26,828 nucleotides of DNA from an uncultured Lachnospiraceae bacterium (GCA_900551235.1 URUU01000032.1:1-26828), one strand, 5' to 3'. Positions 9,134 through 17,509 are shown, counted from the first letter of the stretch. Numbers and translations are program-made. Notes: a model not told the origin generated them from the sequence alone.

Positions 9134-9162
9134 AGTATATCATTCATTTTGTCCTTTTACAA
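9134..9162 (-). promoter_or_regulatory. Sigma-A type promoter of the dynamin/ATPase/toxin operon
   Basis: On the minus strand TTGTAA (9157-9162) and TATACT (9134-9139) are separated by exactly 17 bases. Transcription would begin near 9127, leaving a leader of about 75 bases before the TTG start at 9051. It is the only good promoter seen upstream of the six-gene cluster. Confidence 0.7.
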
Positions 9163-9175
9163 GACATTTTCTGCC

Positions 9176-9203
9176 AAAAAAGTCCCCGGTGCAAGCACCG
9201 AGG
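9176..9203 (-). terminator. Rho-independent terminator after the AAA ATPase remnant
   Basis: On the minus strand CCTCGGTGC pairs with GCACCGGGG (one G-U pair), giving about eight base pairs around a tight loop, followed by GGGGACTTTTTT. It ends transcription of the ATPase remnant just before the island operon promoter. Confidence 0.8.
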
Positions 9204-9230
9204 ATTATCTTCATAATTTTCTTTGCCCGA

Positions 9231-9275
9231 TCAGCAGCCGCAATTACATAGGACAAATCCATTTTCCTGAGACAT
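9231..9275 (-). CDS. Possible 14-residue Cys-rich peptide
   Basis: An ATG two bases after the stop of the ATPase remnant opens a 14-codon frame, MSQENGFVLCNCGC, ending in TGA. AAGGGAGA lies eight to ten bases upstream. Three of the last five residues are Cys. It sits between the ATPase remnant and the terminator, so it would be on the same transcript. It may be a tiny real gene, the damaged start of a lost downstream gene, or chance. Confidence 0.25.
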   Translation of the reverse strand: MSQENGFVLCNCGC

Positions 9276-9277
9276 CT

Positions 9278-9688
9278 CTATCTCCCTTTTTCATCATATA
9301 AGATTTCTCCAAAGATTGGTGTAAAATCAATATCCTTTATTGCTCCATACTGGCTGATGAAATACTTGCTCATATAATCTTCATGCTTACGGACACCCTT
9401 ATCACCTGTTGTGCCAAAATCAGATAATGCATACAATACACTGTCATGCGTATCATCGTCACGCTCAACAAACTTTATTTCGTCTCTTCGAAAAAGATTT
9501 GAATTCAGAAATATCGGATTATGCGTATTAAATATAAGCTGTGCATGATGGATATTTATATCATCATTATGAAATACATTAATAATACTCATCAATGCCA
9601 TCGGATGAATCGATGCATCAAATTCGTCTACCACCAGTGTTCCTCCCATTTGCATCGCTTTAATTACAAGTGGGAACATATTGATAAA
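9278..9688 (-). pseudogene. C-terminal remnant of an AAA_21/OLD-like ATPase
   Basis: The frame encodes only the C-terminal third of an AAA15/AAA_21 ATPase of the type found in phage-defence genes. Visible are the Walker B strand GTLVVDEFDASIHP (about 13-26 counted from the internal ATG at 9679), the switch motif NTHNP (51-55) and the terminal region with KHEDYMSKYFISQYGAI. The Walker A and signature segments, normally 200-300 residues earlier, are missing: homology-like sequence (Phe-Ile-Asn before the Met) stops at a TGA at 9689-9691, exactly where pepF begins to be recognisable. No ribosome binding site precedes the ATG. It cannot bind ATP without Walker A, so it is called a truncated pseudogene. 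Confidence 0.75.
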
Positions 9689-11474
9689 TCACGTTCTCCA
9701 GTTCTTCTACATACTGTTCAAATACGTTCAGGGCTTCTTCTACCGGCTTCTGGCTTGTCATATCCACGCCGCACAGTTTCAACAGATCGATCGGGTCCAT
9801 GGAACAGCCGCCGCTTAAAAATGATTTGTATTTTTCCACGATGCCTTCTTCCCCTGCGAGGATCTTGCTGCTGATCGCGATCGCTGCGGAAAATCCGGTT
9901 GCGTACTGATATACATAAAATGGTGTATAAAAATGTGGGATGCGTGCCCATTCATAGCGGATCTGCTTATCTGATATCATTTCTTCGCCATAATATTTCT
10001 GATTCAGTCCGTAGTAGGCATTGCACAGCGTTTCTGCTGTCAGAGTCCCGCCCTCCTCTACTTTCTGATGCATCTCCTGTTCAAAATGTGCAAACATGGT
10101 CTGGCGGTACAGGGTTGTGCGGAACTGCTCCAGAAAATAGTTGATCAGGTAAGCTTTTTCCTTTTTGTCGGTTGTTTTTTTCATCAGATCATGGATCAGG
10201 AGCGCTTCGTTGCAGGTGGATGCCACTTCTGCGACAAAGATACGGTATCCTGCATTTAAATAATTCTGATTATGGTCTGAATACCAGGAATGAAGGGCAT
10301 GCCCCATCTCATGCGCCAGCGTGAACACATGATTTAAATTTCCCTGATAGTTCAGCAGGACATAAGGATGTGTGCCATAGGCTCCCCAGGAATATGCGCC
10401 GGAACGTTTGCCTTCGTTTTCATAAATATCGATCCATCTTTCCTGAAATCCTTTTTCCAGCAGTCCGGTGTATTCTTCTCCCAGAACCGAAAGCCCTTCT
10501 TTTACCATCGTTTTTGCTTCTTCAAAGGAAAACTTCATGCAAACTTCCTCGACCATCGGTACATAGACGTCATACATATGCAGTTCGTCCACGCCCAGCA
10601 GACGCTTACGCAGCTTCAGATAACGATACATCGGCTGCAAATGTTCTTCCACTGTACGAACGAGGTTCGTATATACACTGACCGGAATATTTCCGCCATC
10701 CAGTGCTGCTTCCAGAGAAGAAGTGTATCTGCGCTCTTTTGCAAAAAAGGCTGCCTGGCGTACATTTGCATCAAAAATCGCTGCGATCGTATTTACAAAT
10801 CCTTTATATCCGTCATATAAATGCTCAAATGCCTGTTTCCGGATCTGACGGTCCGGATTTTCCAGATAATGTACATAGCGCTCCTGCGTCAGCGGATGTT
10901 CTTCTCCTTTTTCATCCACTACCGGCCGGAACGTGATATCTGCATTGTTAAACATCCCATAAATATTGGAAGGTGCTCTGCCAAGTTCACCGACACGCGC
11001 CAGAAGTTCTTCTTTTTCTTCGCTCAGACTGTGTTCTCTGGTACGGAGGATTTCCTCCAGGAAACGCTTATATGCTCCAAATCTTGGATCCTGCAAATAT
11101 TCTTTCCATTTTTCGTCCGGAATTCTTAAGATTTCCGGTTCCAGAAATGCTGCCGAAGCATTGACCTGATTCATCAGAACCTGCACCTCTCCGGAACATT
11201 TCTGGCTCGACGCATCTGCCATGTCCTGATGCAGGAGCTGGTTTGCATAAACATAGGCTTTTTCGAAGGTAAGGTTCATATCACTGTAAAGTCCAAGCAC
11301 TTCTAGCAGACGCTCCGCACTCTCCTTCAGTGTTCCTTTATAAGTCTGGATTTTCTGTGTTTCTTTCCGTACTTTCTCTAAATCTCCCTGCCATTTTGAT
11401 AAATCTTCGTACAGATCTTCCAGTGCCCAGGTTGATTCCTGCGGGATCTCTTTTCTTTTCTTTACATCTTCCAT
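9660..11474 (-). CDS. pepF: Oligoendopeptidase F (M3 family zinc peptidase)
   Basis: A 604-residue cytoplasmic metallopeptidase that cuts short peptides. The zinc site is HEMGH (388-392), with the third ligand probably Glu416 in VAEVAST, and the surrounding region matches M3B oligoendopeptidases in order and length. The helical N-terminal domain (about 20-190) is intact. The last residues after ELENVI, eight of them, are encoded by DNA shared with the AAA ATPase remnant, so the natural C-terminus was probably replaced when the island was joined. The start at 11474 has a weak AGAGGT ten bases upstream. It is 19 bases from the methyltransferase stop and likely in one operon with the methyltransferase and amidase. 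Confidence 0.95.
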   Translation of the reverse strand: MEDVKKRKEIPQESTWALEDLYEDLSKWQGDLEKVRKETQKIQTYKGTLKESAERLLEVLGLYSDMNLTFEKAYVYANQLLHQDMADASSQKCSGEVQVLMNQVNASAAFLEPEILRIPDEKWKEYLQDPRFGAYKRFLEEILRTREHSLSEEKEELLARVGELGRAPSNIYGMFNNADITFRPVVDEKGEEHPLTQERYVHYLENPDRQIRKQAFEHLYDGYKGFVNTIAAIFDANVRQAAFFAKERRYTSSLEAALDGGNIPVSVYTNLVRTVEEHLQPMYRYLKLRKRLLGVDELHMYDVYVPMVEEVCMKFSFEEAKTMVKEGLSVLGEEYTGLLEKGFQERWIDIYENEGKRSGAYSWGAYGTHPYVLLNYQGNLNHVFTLAHEMGHALHSWYSDHNQNYLNAGYRIFVAEVASTCNEALLIHDLMKKTTDKKEKAYLINYFLEQFRTTLYRQTMFAHFEQEMHQKVEEGGTLTAETLCNAYYGLNQKYYGEEMISDKQIRYEWARIPHFYTPFYVYQYATGFSAAIAISSKILAGEEGIVEKYKSFLSGGCSMDPIDLLKLCGVDMTSQKPVEEALNVFEQYVEELENVIYQYVPTCN

Positions 11475-11493
11475 CTCTTTGCTACCTCTTTCT

Positions 11494-12960
11494 TTACTTC
11501 AGTCTGGCAACTACTACTTTACTGTTCTGACGCTCATTCAGCACTGCTGTTTTTAAAATCTCAAGTTTTTCACACCGACGGCTCATCTGTTCCAGCAGTG
11601 TTCCCTGACGGTTATAAAGCACCAGGACCGCACCTCTTTTCAGAAGGGATTCTGCTTTTTTGAAAAATGCAAGATAAAATTTTTCATCTGCAGCCGGAGG
11701 CATATCCGTGATCAGTTCATCAAACAGATATTCATGTTCAAATGTAAAAAAGTCCCTTGTAACATAGTGGATCGGCATACCGGCTCTTTCGGTATTTGCT
11801 CTTGCTTTCTGAATACCTTCCGCATACAGGTCCACACCATAAAGCGGATCTGCCGCCCGGAAATATTTGCGCTCGATCAACATCGTACCAACACCGCAGA
11901 ATGGGTCTAATACCTGTGCATTTTCCTGAAGATATGCCCCTGCAATCTGCATGATCAGTGCCGCATTGACCGGAGAGATCGCGTTTGCAATGCTTTCCCT
12001 GCGGTATGCAAAACGGCGGTCTTTGATCGTACAAAGCCGCAGAAACGGCAGAAATCCTCCTTTTTTGCTCTCCACAAGGCGGATTTCCAATTCATAATCC
12101 GAAATGGAATTAAGCAGTCTCCGGTCACTTTTTTCTTCCAGAAGCAGTGCTGTCTGTTTGATAAAATCCCCTTTCTTACGCTCGTCCATTGTCCCTTTAT
12201 ACTCCATGCGGAAACGGAAGCTGCCTTTTTCTTCATGGCAGTTTTCCAGTATTTCCATAAGCTGGGTATGAAAGACCGTCTCAGCAGCTGCCTGTGGTGT
12301 CTGCTCGCGTATGATCATTCCATGAAGCGGAAATAACAGTTCACTCCAGGTACGGATCTTTAGGATTTCTTCCAGGCTGGCATCCTGAACACGAACACCG
12401 CCAGCCAGCAGAGATACTTCCCCGGTGCTGATCTGCTCTGCTGTAATGCCACGCTGACAGCGGTTACACAGCAGGATCACATCTGCGTTTTCCATTCCGA
12501 TAAACGTATGATGCCGCGGCTTTTCATAACGAAGAAGCATACGGGAAAGTACCGCAGACTCTTTTGCCAGATGTTTTCTTCCTTCTTCTGTCACAGTTAA
12601 AAGTTCTTCCTGAAGCATCTTCTGTCTCTTTTTTAGTTTTGGAAGCAGACTGGAAAAATCCAGCTTTTCCATCGCTTTTAAGTAAGATTCTCTTACAAAT
12701 AGCTGTTTTTCTTTTTCGTATGCTTCATAAATCCACGGAAGTACATCTTCTGACTCCAGTTCTCCCAGGATCAGTGCAGCATTTTTCCTCACTTTTGCAT
12801 CTTCATTCTTTAAAAGAACTGCCAGTTTCCGGAAATCTCCGGCGAGCATATAGGCAAATGCACTTTTTTCCCGCGGATCCTGAAGCTGCTGTTTCAGTTG
12901 GATCAGATTTGTCCTTACTTCTTCTCCCCTGCAAATATTTTCATAAATATCCTTAACCAT
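11494..12960 (-). CDS. HEAT-repeat plus SAM-dependent methyltransferase, probably acting on RNA
   Basis: A 488-residue protein. The N-terminal 110 residues are helical repeats of HEAT type (for example EDAKVRKNAALILGELE at about 53-69). The middle (about 150-320) is uncharacterised and ends in FAYRRESIANAISPVNAAL, a lead-in typical of UPF0020/TRM11-like RNA methyltransferases. The Rossmann methyltransferase domain follows, with SAM motif I DPFCGVGTMLIE (352-363), motif II GVDLY (375-379) and DMPP (419-422) where N/DPP[FY] is usual. The substrate is likely a base amine in tRNA or rRNA; this is inference. Only a weak GAAAGAAAAG precedes the ATG, and the gene starts 11 bases after the amidase, so translational coupling is plausible. 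Confidence 0.8.
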   Translation of the reverse strand: MVKDIYENICRGEEVRTNLIQLKQQLQDPREKSAFAYMLAGDFRKLAVLLKNEDAKVRKNAALILGELESEDVLPWIYEAYEKEKQLFVRESYLKAMEKLDFSSLLPKLKKRQKMLQEELLTVTEEGRKHLAKESAVLSRMLLRYEKPRHHTFIGMENADVILLCNRCQRGITAEQISTGEVSLLAGGVRVQDASLEEILKIRTWSELLFPLHGMIIREQTPQAAAETVFHTQLMEILENCHEEKGSFRFRMEYKGTMDERKKGDFIKQTALLLEEKSDRRLLNSISDYELEIRLVESKKGGFLPFLRLCTIKDRRFAYRRESIANAISPVNAALIMQIAGAYLQENAQVLDPFCGVGTMLIERKYFRAADPLYGVDLYAEGIQKARANTERAGMPIHYVTRDFFTFEHEYLFDELITDMPPAADEKFYLAFFKKAESLLKRGAVLVLYNRQGTLLEQMSRRCEKLEILKTAVLNERQNSKVVVARLK

Positions 12961-12971
12961 ATCTTTTCTTT

Positions 12972-13706
12972 CTATACTCCATTTTCTTCTATATATTTTG
13001 CTACATCTGCTTTGAATGAATTCCAGGCATCTTCGTGCTCCACAAAATACTTTGGACAGTCTTTGCCGGTCACATCGTAATGGCGGATCACATCATCCAT
13101 GGTCAGATTAAATTTTCCACATAAAAACGCTACCAGTTCTACCAGAGAATCATAGGTAGCTTCGTTAAATTTGCCGCTCTCGTCCGGATGACAGCACTCT
13201 ATCGACACCGAATCATTGTTCCGGCTGTTCGATGCATAGGCAATCTCATTCGTCGGAATACATTGTATGATCTCACCATCCAGGCCAATCACAAAATTAC
13301 TGCTGACCTGATTTTCCCCGGTATCCTTCAGGCTTTCAAAATAATCACGGTTATTCTGCGCAGTGCTGCCCGGATTGGCTGTATAGTGAACCACAACCGA
13401 GCGCACTCCATCGGTAGCAATGCCCGGCCTGGAATTTTCATTGATGGTCAGAAGCTGTACATCCAGCTCCGGCTGTGCTGCCTGTTTTACCGGATCTCCG
13501 ATGTCGTATTTTTCCCACTCATCAGCGGCTGTTTTTTGCCCTGCTCTTTCAAATGTCAGACTGCTTGGCTGTGCTTTTCCATGGAAGAAAGCAACAAACA
13601 GGACCAGAAGAATGGCTGTCATCAGAAATGCTGAGCCTGCTATGCGCCTGTGGAGCTGTTTCCTTCGCTGCTCTTTCCGAGAACGTATTCTTTCATCCTC
13701 CCACAT
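12972..13706 (-). CDS. Membrane-anchored N-acetylmuramoyl-L-alanine amidase (Amidase_2)
   Basis: A 244-residue protein with a basic cytoplasmic N-terminus, one membrane helix (about 22-41) and an extracellular Amidase_2 (T7-lysozyme type) domain from about 85. Zinc ligands fit His107 (VVHYTAN), His209 (IRHYDVTGKDCP) and Cys217; SIECCHPD (168-175) lies in the active-site strand. It would cleave the bond between N-acetylmuramic acid and L-alanine in peptidoglycan during wall turnover or sporulation. The start has GGAGG six bases upstream. It lies just after the guaB terminator and no separate promoter was found in the 35 bases between, so read-through may supply expression. Confidence 0.9.
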   Translation of the reverse strand: MWEDERIRSRKEQRRKQLHRRIAGSAFLMTAILLVLFVAFFHGKAQPSSLTFERAGQKTAADEWEKYDIGDPVKQAAQPELDVQLLTINENSRPGIATDGVRSVVVHYTANPGSTAQNNRDYFESLKDTGENQVSSNFVIGLDGEIIQCIPTNEIAYASNSRNNDSVSIECCHPDESGKFNEATYDSLVELVAFLCGKFNLTMDDVIRHYDVTGKDCPKYFVEHEDAWNSFKADVAKYIEENGV

Positions 13707-13740
13707 ATAAAACCTCCATACCTCATTTTCTTAGAACGTA

Positions 13741-13773
13741 AAGAAAAGGCGGACTCCTTTCGGAAAATCCGCC
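13741..13773 (-). terminator. Terminator of guaB
   Basis: On the minus strand GGCGGA (13768-13773) pairs with TCCGCC (13748-13753) around a 14-base loop that may pair further (TTTCC/GGAG), followed by TTTTCTTT. It lies 12 bases after the guaB stop. The plus strand also ends in a T-rich run, so it may work in both directions. Confidence 0.85.
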
Positions 13774-13784
13774 TGTTTCGTTTT

Positions 13785-15239
13785 TTATTCATCCACGCTG
13801 TAGTTTGGCGCTTCTTTTGTAATATGAATATCATGTGGATGTGATTCCTTCAGGGATGCTGCTGAAATCTTGACAAATCTTCCGTTTTCTTTCAGATATT
13901 CGATGTTGCCTGCTCCGCAGTAACCCATACCGGAACGAAGACCGCCCATAAGCTGGAATACGGTATCTTCAACGCTTCCCTTATAAGCTACACGTCCTTC
14001 TACACCTTCCGGCACCAGTTTCTTGGCATCGGACTGGAAGTAACGGTCTTTGCTTCCGTTCTCCATCGCTGCGATCGATCCCATGCCACGGTATACTTTG
14101 TATTTTCTTCCCTGATACAGTTCAAATGTTCCCGGGCTTTCGTCACATCCGGCAAACATACTTCCCATCATGCAGACATTCGCACCTGCTGCGATTGCTT
14201 TTGTCATGTCTCCGGAATACTTGATACCGCCATCGGCAATGATCGGAATACCATATTCTTTTGCTATGCTGTAGCAGTCCATAACGGCTGTGATCTGCGG
14301 TACACCAATACCGGCCACCACACGGGTTGTACAGATAGAGCCAGGTCCGATACCAACTTTGACTGCGTCAGCACCTGCTTCAATCAGTGCTTTCGTAGCT
14401 GCTGCTGTTGCCACGTTTCCGGCGATCACCTGCAGCTTTGGGAACTTCTCTTTGATCATGCTTACGCAGCGCAGAACGTTTGCAGAATGACCATGTGCGG
14501 AATCCAGTACCACAACATCTACATGTGCATTTACCAGTTCCTGAGCACGTTCCAGAACATTTGCCGTAATACCAAGTGCTGCACCACAAAGCAGGCGACC
14601 CTTGGAATCCTTGGATGAGAGCGGATACTTGATCTGTTTTTCAATATCCTTAATGGTGATCAGCCCTTTGAGATTGAAGTTATCGTCTACGATCGGCAGT
14701 TTTTCTTTTCTTGCTTTTGCAAGAATCTTCTTTGCCTCATCCAGTGTGATACCTTCTTTTGCCGTGATCAGATTTTCAGATGTCATGGACTCTCTGATCT
14801 TCTTGCTGAAGTCCTCTTCAAACTTCAGGTCACGGTTTGTGATGATACCAACCAGTTTTCCGTTTTCTGTGATCGGCACACCGGAAATACGGAATTTTGC
14901 CATCAGATCATTTGCTTCTGCCAGTGTATTGTCAGGGGCTAAATAAAATGGATCCGTAATAACACCATTTTCAGAACGCTTTACCTTATCAACTTCCTCA
15001 GCCTGCTGCTGAATGGACATATTTTTATGAATGATACCGATACCGCCCTGCCGTGACATGGCAATCGCCATCCTGTGTTCTGTAACTGTGTCCATGCCTG
15101 CACTCATCATCGGAATGTTGAGCTTGATGGATTTTGTCAGATAAGTAGACAAATCAACCTGGTTCGGAATCACTTCCGAATAGGCCGGTACAAGGAGTAC
15201 ATCATCAAAAGTAATACCTTCGCCTATAATCGTACCCAT
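13785..15239 (-). CDS. guaB: IMP dehydrogenase
   Basis: A 484-residue enzyme converting IMP to XMP with NAD, the committed step to GMP. The catalytic loop GIGPGSICTTR places Cys303 as nucleophile, two CBS domains occupy about 93-200, the phosphate site DGGIKYSGD is at 336-344, and the mobile flap has KDRYFQ (397-402). A longer frame opens at 15302, but GAGAGG lies eight bases before the ATG at 15239 and the encoded MGTIIGEGITFDDV is the standard family start, so 15239 is used. It has its own promoter and terminator. Confidence 0.97.
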   Translation of the reverse strand: MGTIIGEGITFDDVLLVPAYSEVIPNQVDLSTYLTKSIKLNIPMMSAGMDTVTEHRMAIAMSRQGGIGIIHKNMSIQQQAEEVDKVKRSENGVITDPFYLAPDNTLAEANDLMAKFRISGVPITENGKLVGIITNRDLKFEEDFSKKIRESMTSENLITAKEGITLDEAKKILAKARKEKLPIVDDNFNLKGLITIKDIEKQIKYPLSSKDSKGRLLCGAALGITANVLERAQELVNAHVDVVVLDSAHGHSANVLRCVSMIKEKFPKLQVIAGNVATAAATKALIEAGADAVKVGIGPGSICTTRVVAGIGVPQITAVMDCYSIAKEYGIPIIADGGIKYSGDMTKAIAAGANVCMMGSMFAGCDESPGTFELYQGRKYKVYRGMGSIAAMENGSKDRYFQSDAKKLVPEGVEGRVAYKGSVEDTVFQLMGGLRSGMGYCGAGNIEYLKENGRFVKISAASLKESHPHDIHITKEAPNYSVDE

Positions 15240-15292
15240 TTTATTATCCTCTCTTTCTTTCCTGATATTCCAACTTCTGTTGCTAATTGTCA

Positions 15293-15321
15293 AGTTTATC
15301 AAATTTGTCGAAAACTGTCAA
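15293..15321 (-). promoter_or_regulatory. guaB promoter
   Basis: A perfect TTGACA (15316-15321) and TAAACT (15293-15298) on the minus strand, 17 bases apart. Start of transcription would be near 15286, giving a leader of about 47 bases. No purine riboswitch is visible in it. Confidence 0.65.
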
Positions 15322-15330
15322 CCTCCGTTT

Positions 15331-15699
15331 TCAGACAAATCGTACCTTTTCCGGTGAACGTCTTTGCATATCTGTGAGCATCTCCTGATTTGGTTCAAAA
15401 ATAATCAGTTCTCTTTGATCATTTTGGGAAATCATCATCCCATAGCGGAGATTTTTCCGCCCGCCGGAGCAATCCCGGATCTTTGTGTTCCGGTCTCTGC
15501 GATATCCTCTGAGCCGTTTTTGATCTAACGGAGCCAGGGACACAACATCCTGAATCTTATAAGTACCAATATGTTCTCTTTTCTTTTTCAGGATAATGCA
15601 GTCAATATCCAGTTCGCCGTTCACATACAGATATTCATATTCGATACCGGACTTTGGAATGGATGCCGGAATACGTTTTTCCGTATACCAATCTTTCAT
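15331..15699 (-). CDS. Small conserved-looking protein of unknown function
   Basis: A 122-residue basic soluble protein with no signal peptide or membrane helix. Alternating hydrophobic segments in the middle (YLYVNGELDIDCIILKKK, then a YKIQDVVSLAPLD segment) suggest a beta-rich fold, and the C-terminus repeats a strand pattern (ELIIFEPNQEMLTDMQ). The pattern resembles small PH-like domains, but I do not recognise the family. AGGAGG lies six bases before the ATG, and a promoter (15753-15780) sits upstream after the groEL terminator, so it is transcribed separately from groEL. No terminator is seen between it and the guaB promoter. Confidence 0.75.
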   Translation of the reverse strand: MKDWYTEKRIPASIPKSGIEYEYLYVNGELDIDCIILKKKREHIGTYKIQDVVSLAPLDQKRLRGYRRDRNTKIRDCSGGRKNLRYGMMISQNDQRELIIFEPNQEMLTDMQRRSPEKVRFV

Positions 15700-15752
15700 G
15701 TATTTCCTCCTGTTTTTCGAAATCGGGGACAGATATATGTTCTTTGCTTTTC

Positions 15753-15780
15753 ATTATACACGAAATATCTTCATTGTAAA
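15753..15780 (-). promoter_or_regulatory. Promoter of the small gene at 15331-15699
   Basis: TTTACA (15775-15780) and a perfect TATAAT (15753-15758) on the minus strand, spaced by 16 bases, directly after the groEL terminator and about 55 bases before the start codon. Confidence 0.65.
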
Positions 15781-15793
15781 AGGATTTTTCATC

Positions 15794-15827
15794 AAAAAAA
15801 CAGCTACAGATCTGTTTTCTGTAACTG
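15794..15827 (-). terminator. Terminator of groES-groEL
   Basis: On the minus strand CAGTTACAG pairs with CTGTAGCTG (one G-T pair) around a nine-base loop, followed by seven T. The flanking ATCAAAAA/TTTTTGAT can lengthen the stem. A separate 14-base perfect palindrome, GCATCTGCAGATGC, lies at 15841-15854 between it and the groEL stop. Confidence 0.9.
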
Positions 15828-15880
15828 CCTTTTTGATGATGCATCTGCAGATGCTTTCTTTTATTGAAAATTGTAATGTG

Positions 15881-17509
15881 TTACATCATGCCGCCCATGC
15901 CTGCTGCTCCGCCGGCCGGCATTGCAGGTGTTTCTTCTTTGATGTTTGCAACACAGGATTCCGTTGTCAGGAAGGTGGATGCAACGCTGGTTGCATTCTG
16001 CAGAGCACTTCTTGTTACTTTTGCAGGGTCCAGGATTCCTTCTTCTACCATGTTGACATATTTCTCATTGTATGCGTCAAATCCGATACCAGCTTCGGAT
16101 TCTCTTACTTTGTTGATGATAACAGCTCCTTCCAGACCTGCGTTTGCGGCGATCTGATGAAGCGGAGCTTCCAGTGCTTTGAGGATCACAGATGCACCTG
16201 TCTTTTCATCACCCTCCAGTGTGTCAACCAGTTTTGCAACTTCTTTGGATGCATGGATGTATGCAGAACCACCACCTGCTACAATACCTTCTTCTACGGC
16301 TGCCCTTGTTGCATTCAGTGCATCTTCCATACGCAGTTTTGCTTCTTTCATCTCTGTCTCGGTAGCTGCACCGACACGGATCACTGCTACGCCTCCTGCC
16401 AGTTTTGCAAGTCTCTCCTGAAGTTTTTCTTTATCAAATTCAGATGTTGTAACTTCGATCGCAGCTTTGATCTGTGCGATTCTGTTTTCGATTTCTTTCT
16501 TATCGCCCATTCCGTCAACGATAACGGTGTTCTCTTTTTTCACTTTCACAGATTTTGCACGGCCAAGCTGGCTGATCTGTGTATCTTTCAGCTCCAGTCC
16601 CAGTTCTTCGGAAATGACTTCGCCGCCGGTCAGGATTGCGATATCTTTGAGCATTTCTTTTCTTCTGTCACCATATCCAGGTGCTTTTACACCTACTACC
16701 TGGAAAGTACCACGCAGTTTGTTCAGGATCAGGGTTGTCAGAGCTTCTCCTTCGATATCCTCTGCAATGATCAGCAGTTTCTTGCCGGACTGTACGATCT
16801 GCTCCAGCAGCGGCAGGATCTCCTGGATATTGGAAATCTTTTTGTCTGTGATCAGGATGTACGGATCATCCAGGACAGCTTCCATTTTTTCCATATCCGT
16901 TGCCATGTATGCAGAAATATAGCCACGGTCAAACTGCATACCTTCTACCAGATCCAGCTCTGTCTTCATGGTCTTTGATTCTTCAATGGTAATAACACCA
17001 TCATTGGAAACCTTTTCCATAGCATCTGCTACCATATTTCCGACTTCATCATCACCTGCAGAAATAGCTGCTACTCTTGCCATCTGATGTTTGCCGTTTA
17101 CCTTGCTGCTCATAGCTGCAATAGCATCTACTGCTGTCTGTGTTGCTTTTTTCATACCCTTACGCAGGATGATCGGATTTGCACCTGCTGCCAGGTTTTT
17201 CATACCAGCCTGGATCATTGCCTGAGCCAGAACAGTAGCGGTCGTGGTACCATCACCGGCTACATCGTTTGTCTTGGTAGCAACTTCTTTTACCAACTGC
17301 GCACCCATGTTTTCGAATGCATCTTCCAGTTCGATTTCTTTTGCAATGGTAACACCATCGTTTGTGATCAGAGGAGCGCCATACTGTTTATCCAGAACAA
17401 CGTTTCTTCCCTTCGGTCCGAGTGTTACTTTTACGGTATTTGCCAGTTTATCAACACCTGCTGCCAGTGCTGTTCTTGCTTCTGAACCATATTTAATTTC
17501 CTTTGCCAT
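15881..17509 (-). CDS. groEL: Chaperonin GroEL (60 kDa)
   Basis: A 542-residue ATP-dependent chaperonin that forms double heptameric rings and folds proteins with GroES. The sequence shows the standard start MAKEIKYG, the nucleotide site GDGTTTATVLA (85-95) and the Gly/Met-rich tail ending GGAAGMGGMM. An in-frame TTG upstream lies directly on the GGAGG site, so the ATG at 17509, nine bases after it, is the start. It follows groES by 40 bases in one operon controlled by the CIRCE operator. Confidence 0.98.
   Translation of the reverse strand: MAKEIKYGSEARTALAAGVDKLANTVKVTLGPKGRNVVLDKQYGAPLITNDGVTIAKEIELEDAFENMGAQLVKEVATKTNDVAGDGTTTATVLAQAMIQAGMKNLAAGANPIILRKGMKKATQTAVDAIAAMSSKVNGKHQMARVAAISAGDDEVGNMVADAMEKVSNDGVITIEESKTMKTELDLVEGMQFDRGYISAYMATDMEKMEAVLDDPYILITDKKISNIQEILPLLEQIVQSGKKLLIIAEDIEGEALTTLILNKLRGTFQVVGVKAPGYGDRRKEMLKDIAILTGGEVISEELGLELKDTQISQLGRAKSVKVKKENTVIVDGMGDKKEIENRIAQIKAAIEVTTSEFDKEKLQERLAKLAGGVAVIRVGAATETEMKEAKLRMEDALNATRAAVEEGIVAGGGSAYIHASKEVAKLVDTLEGDEKTGASVILKALEAPLHQIAANAGLEGAVIINKVRESEAGIGFDAYNEKYVNMVEEGILDPAKVTRSALQNATSVASTFLTTESCVANIKEETPAMPAGGAAGMGGMM

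Noticed and set aside
15596..16978. A 460-codon open frame on the plus strand opposite groEL
   Set aside because: It lies entirely antisense to groEL and its flanks, its product is a Cys/Phe-rich string with no domain, and it has no ribosome binding site. It is a shadow of groEL codon usage.
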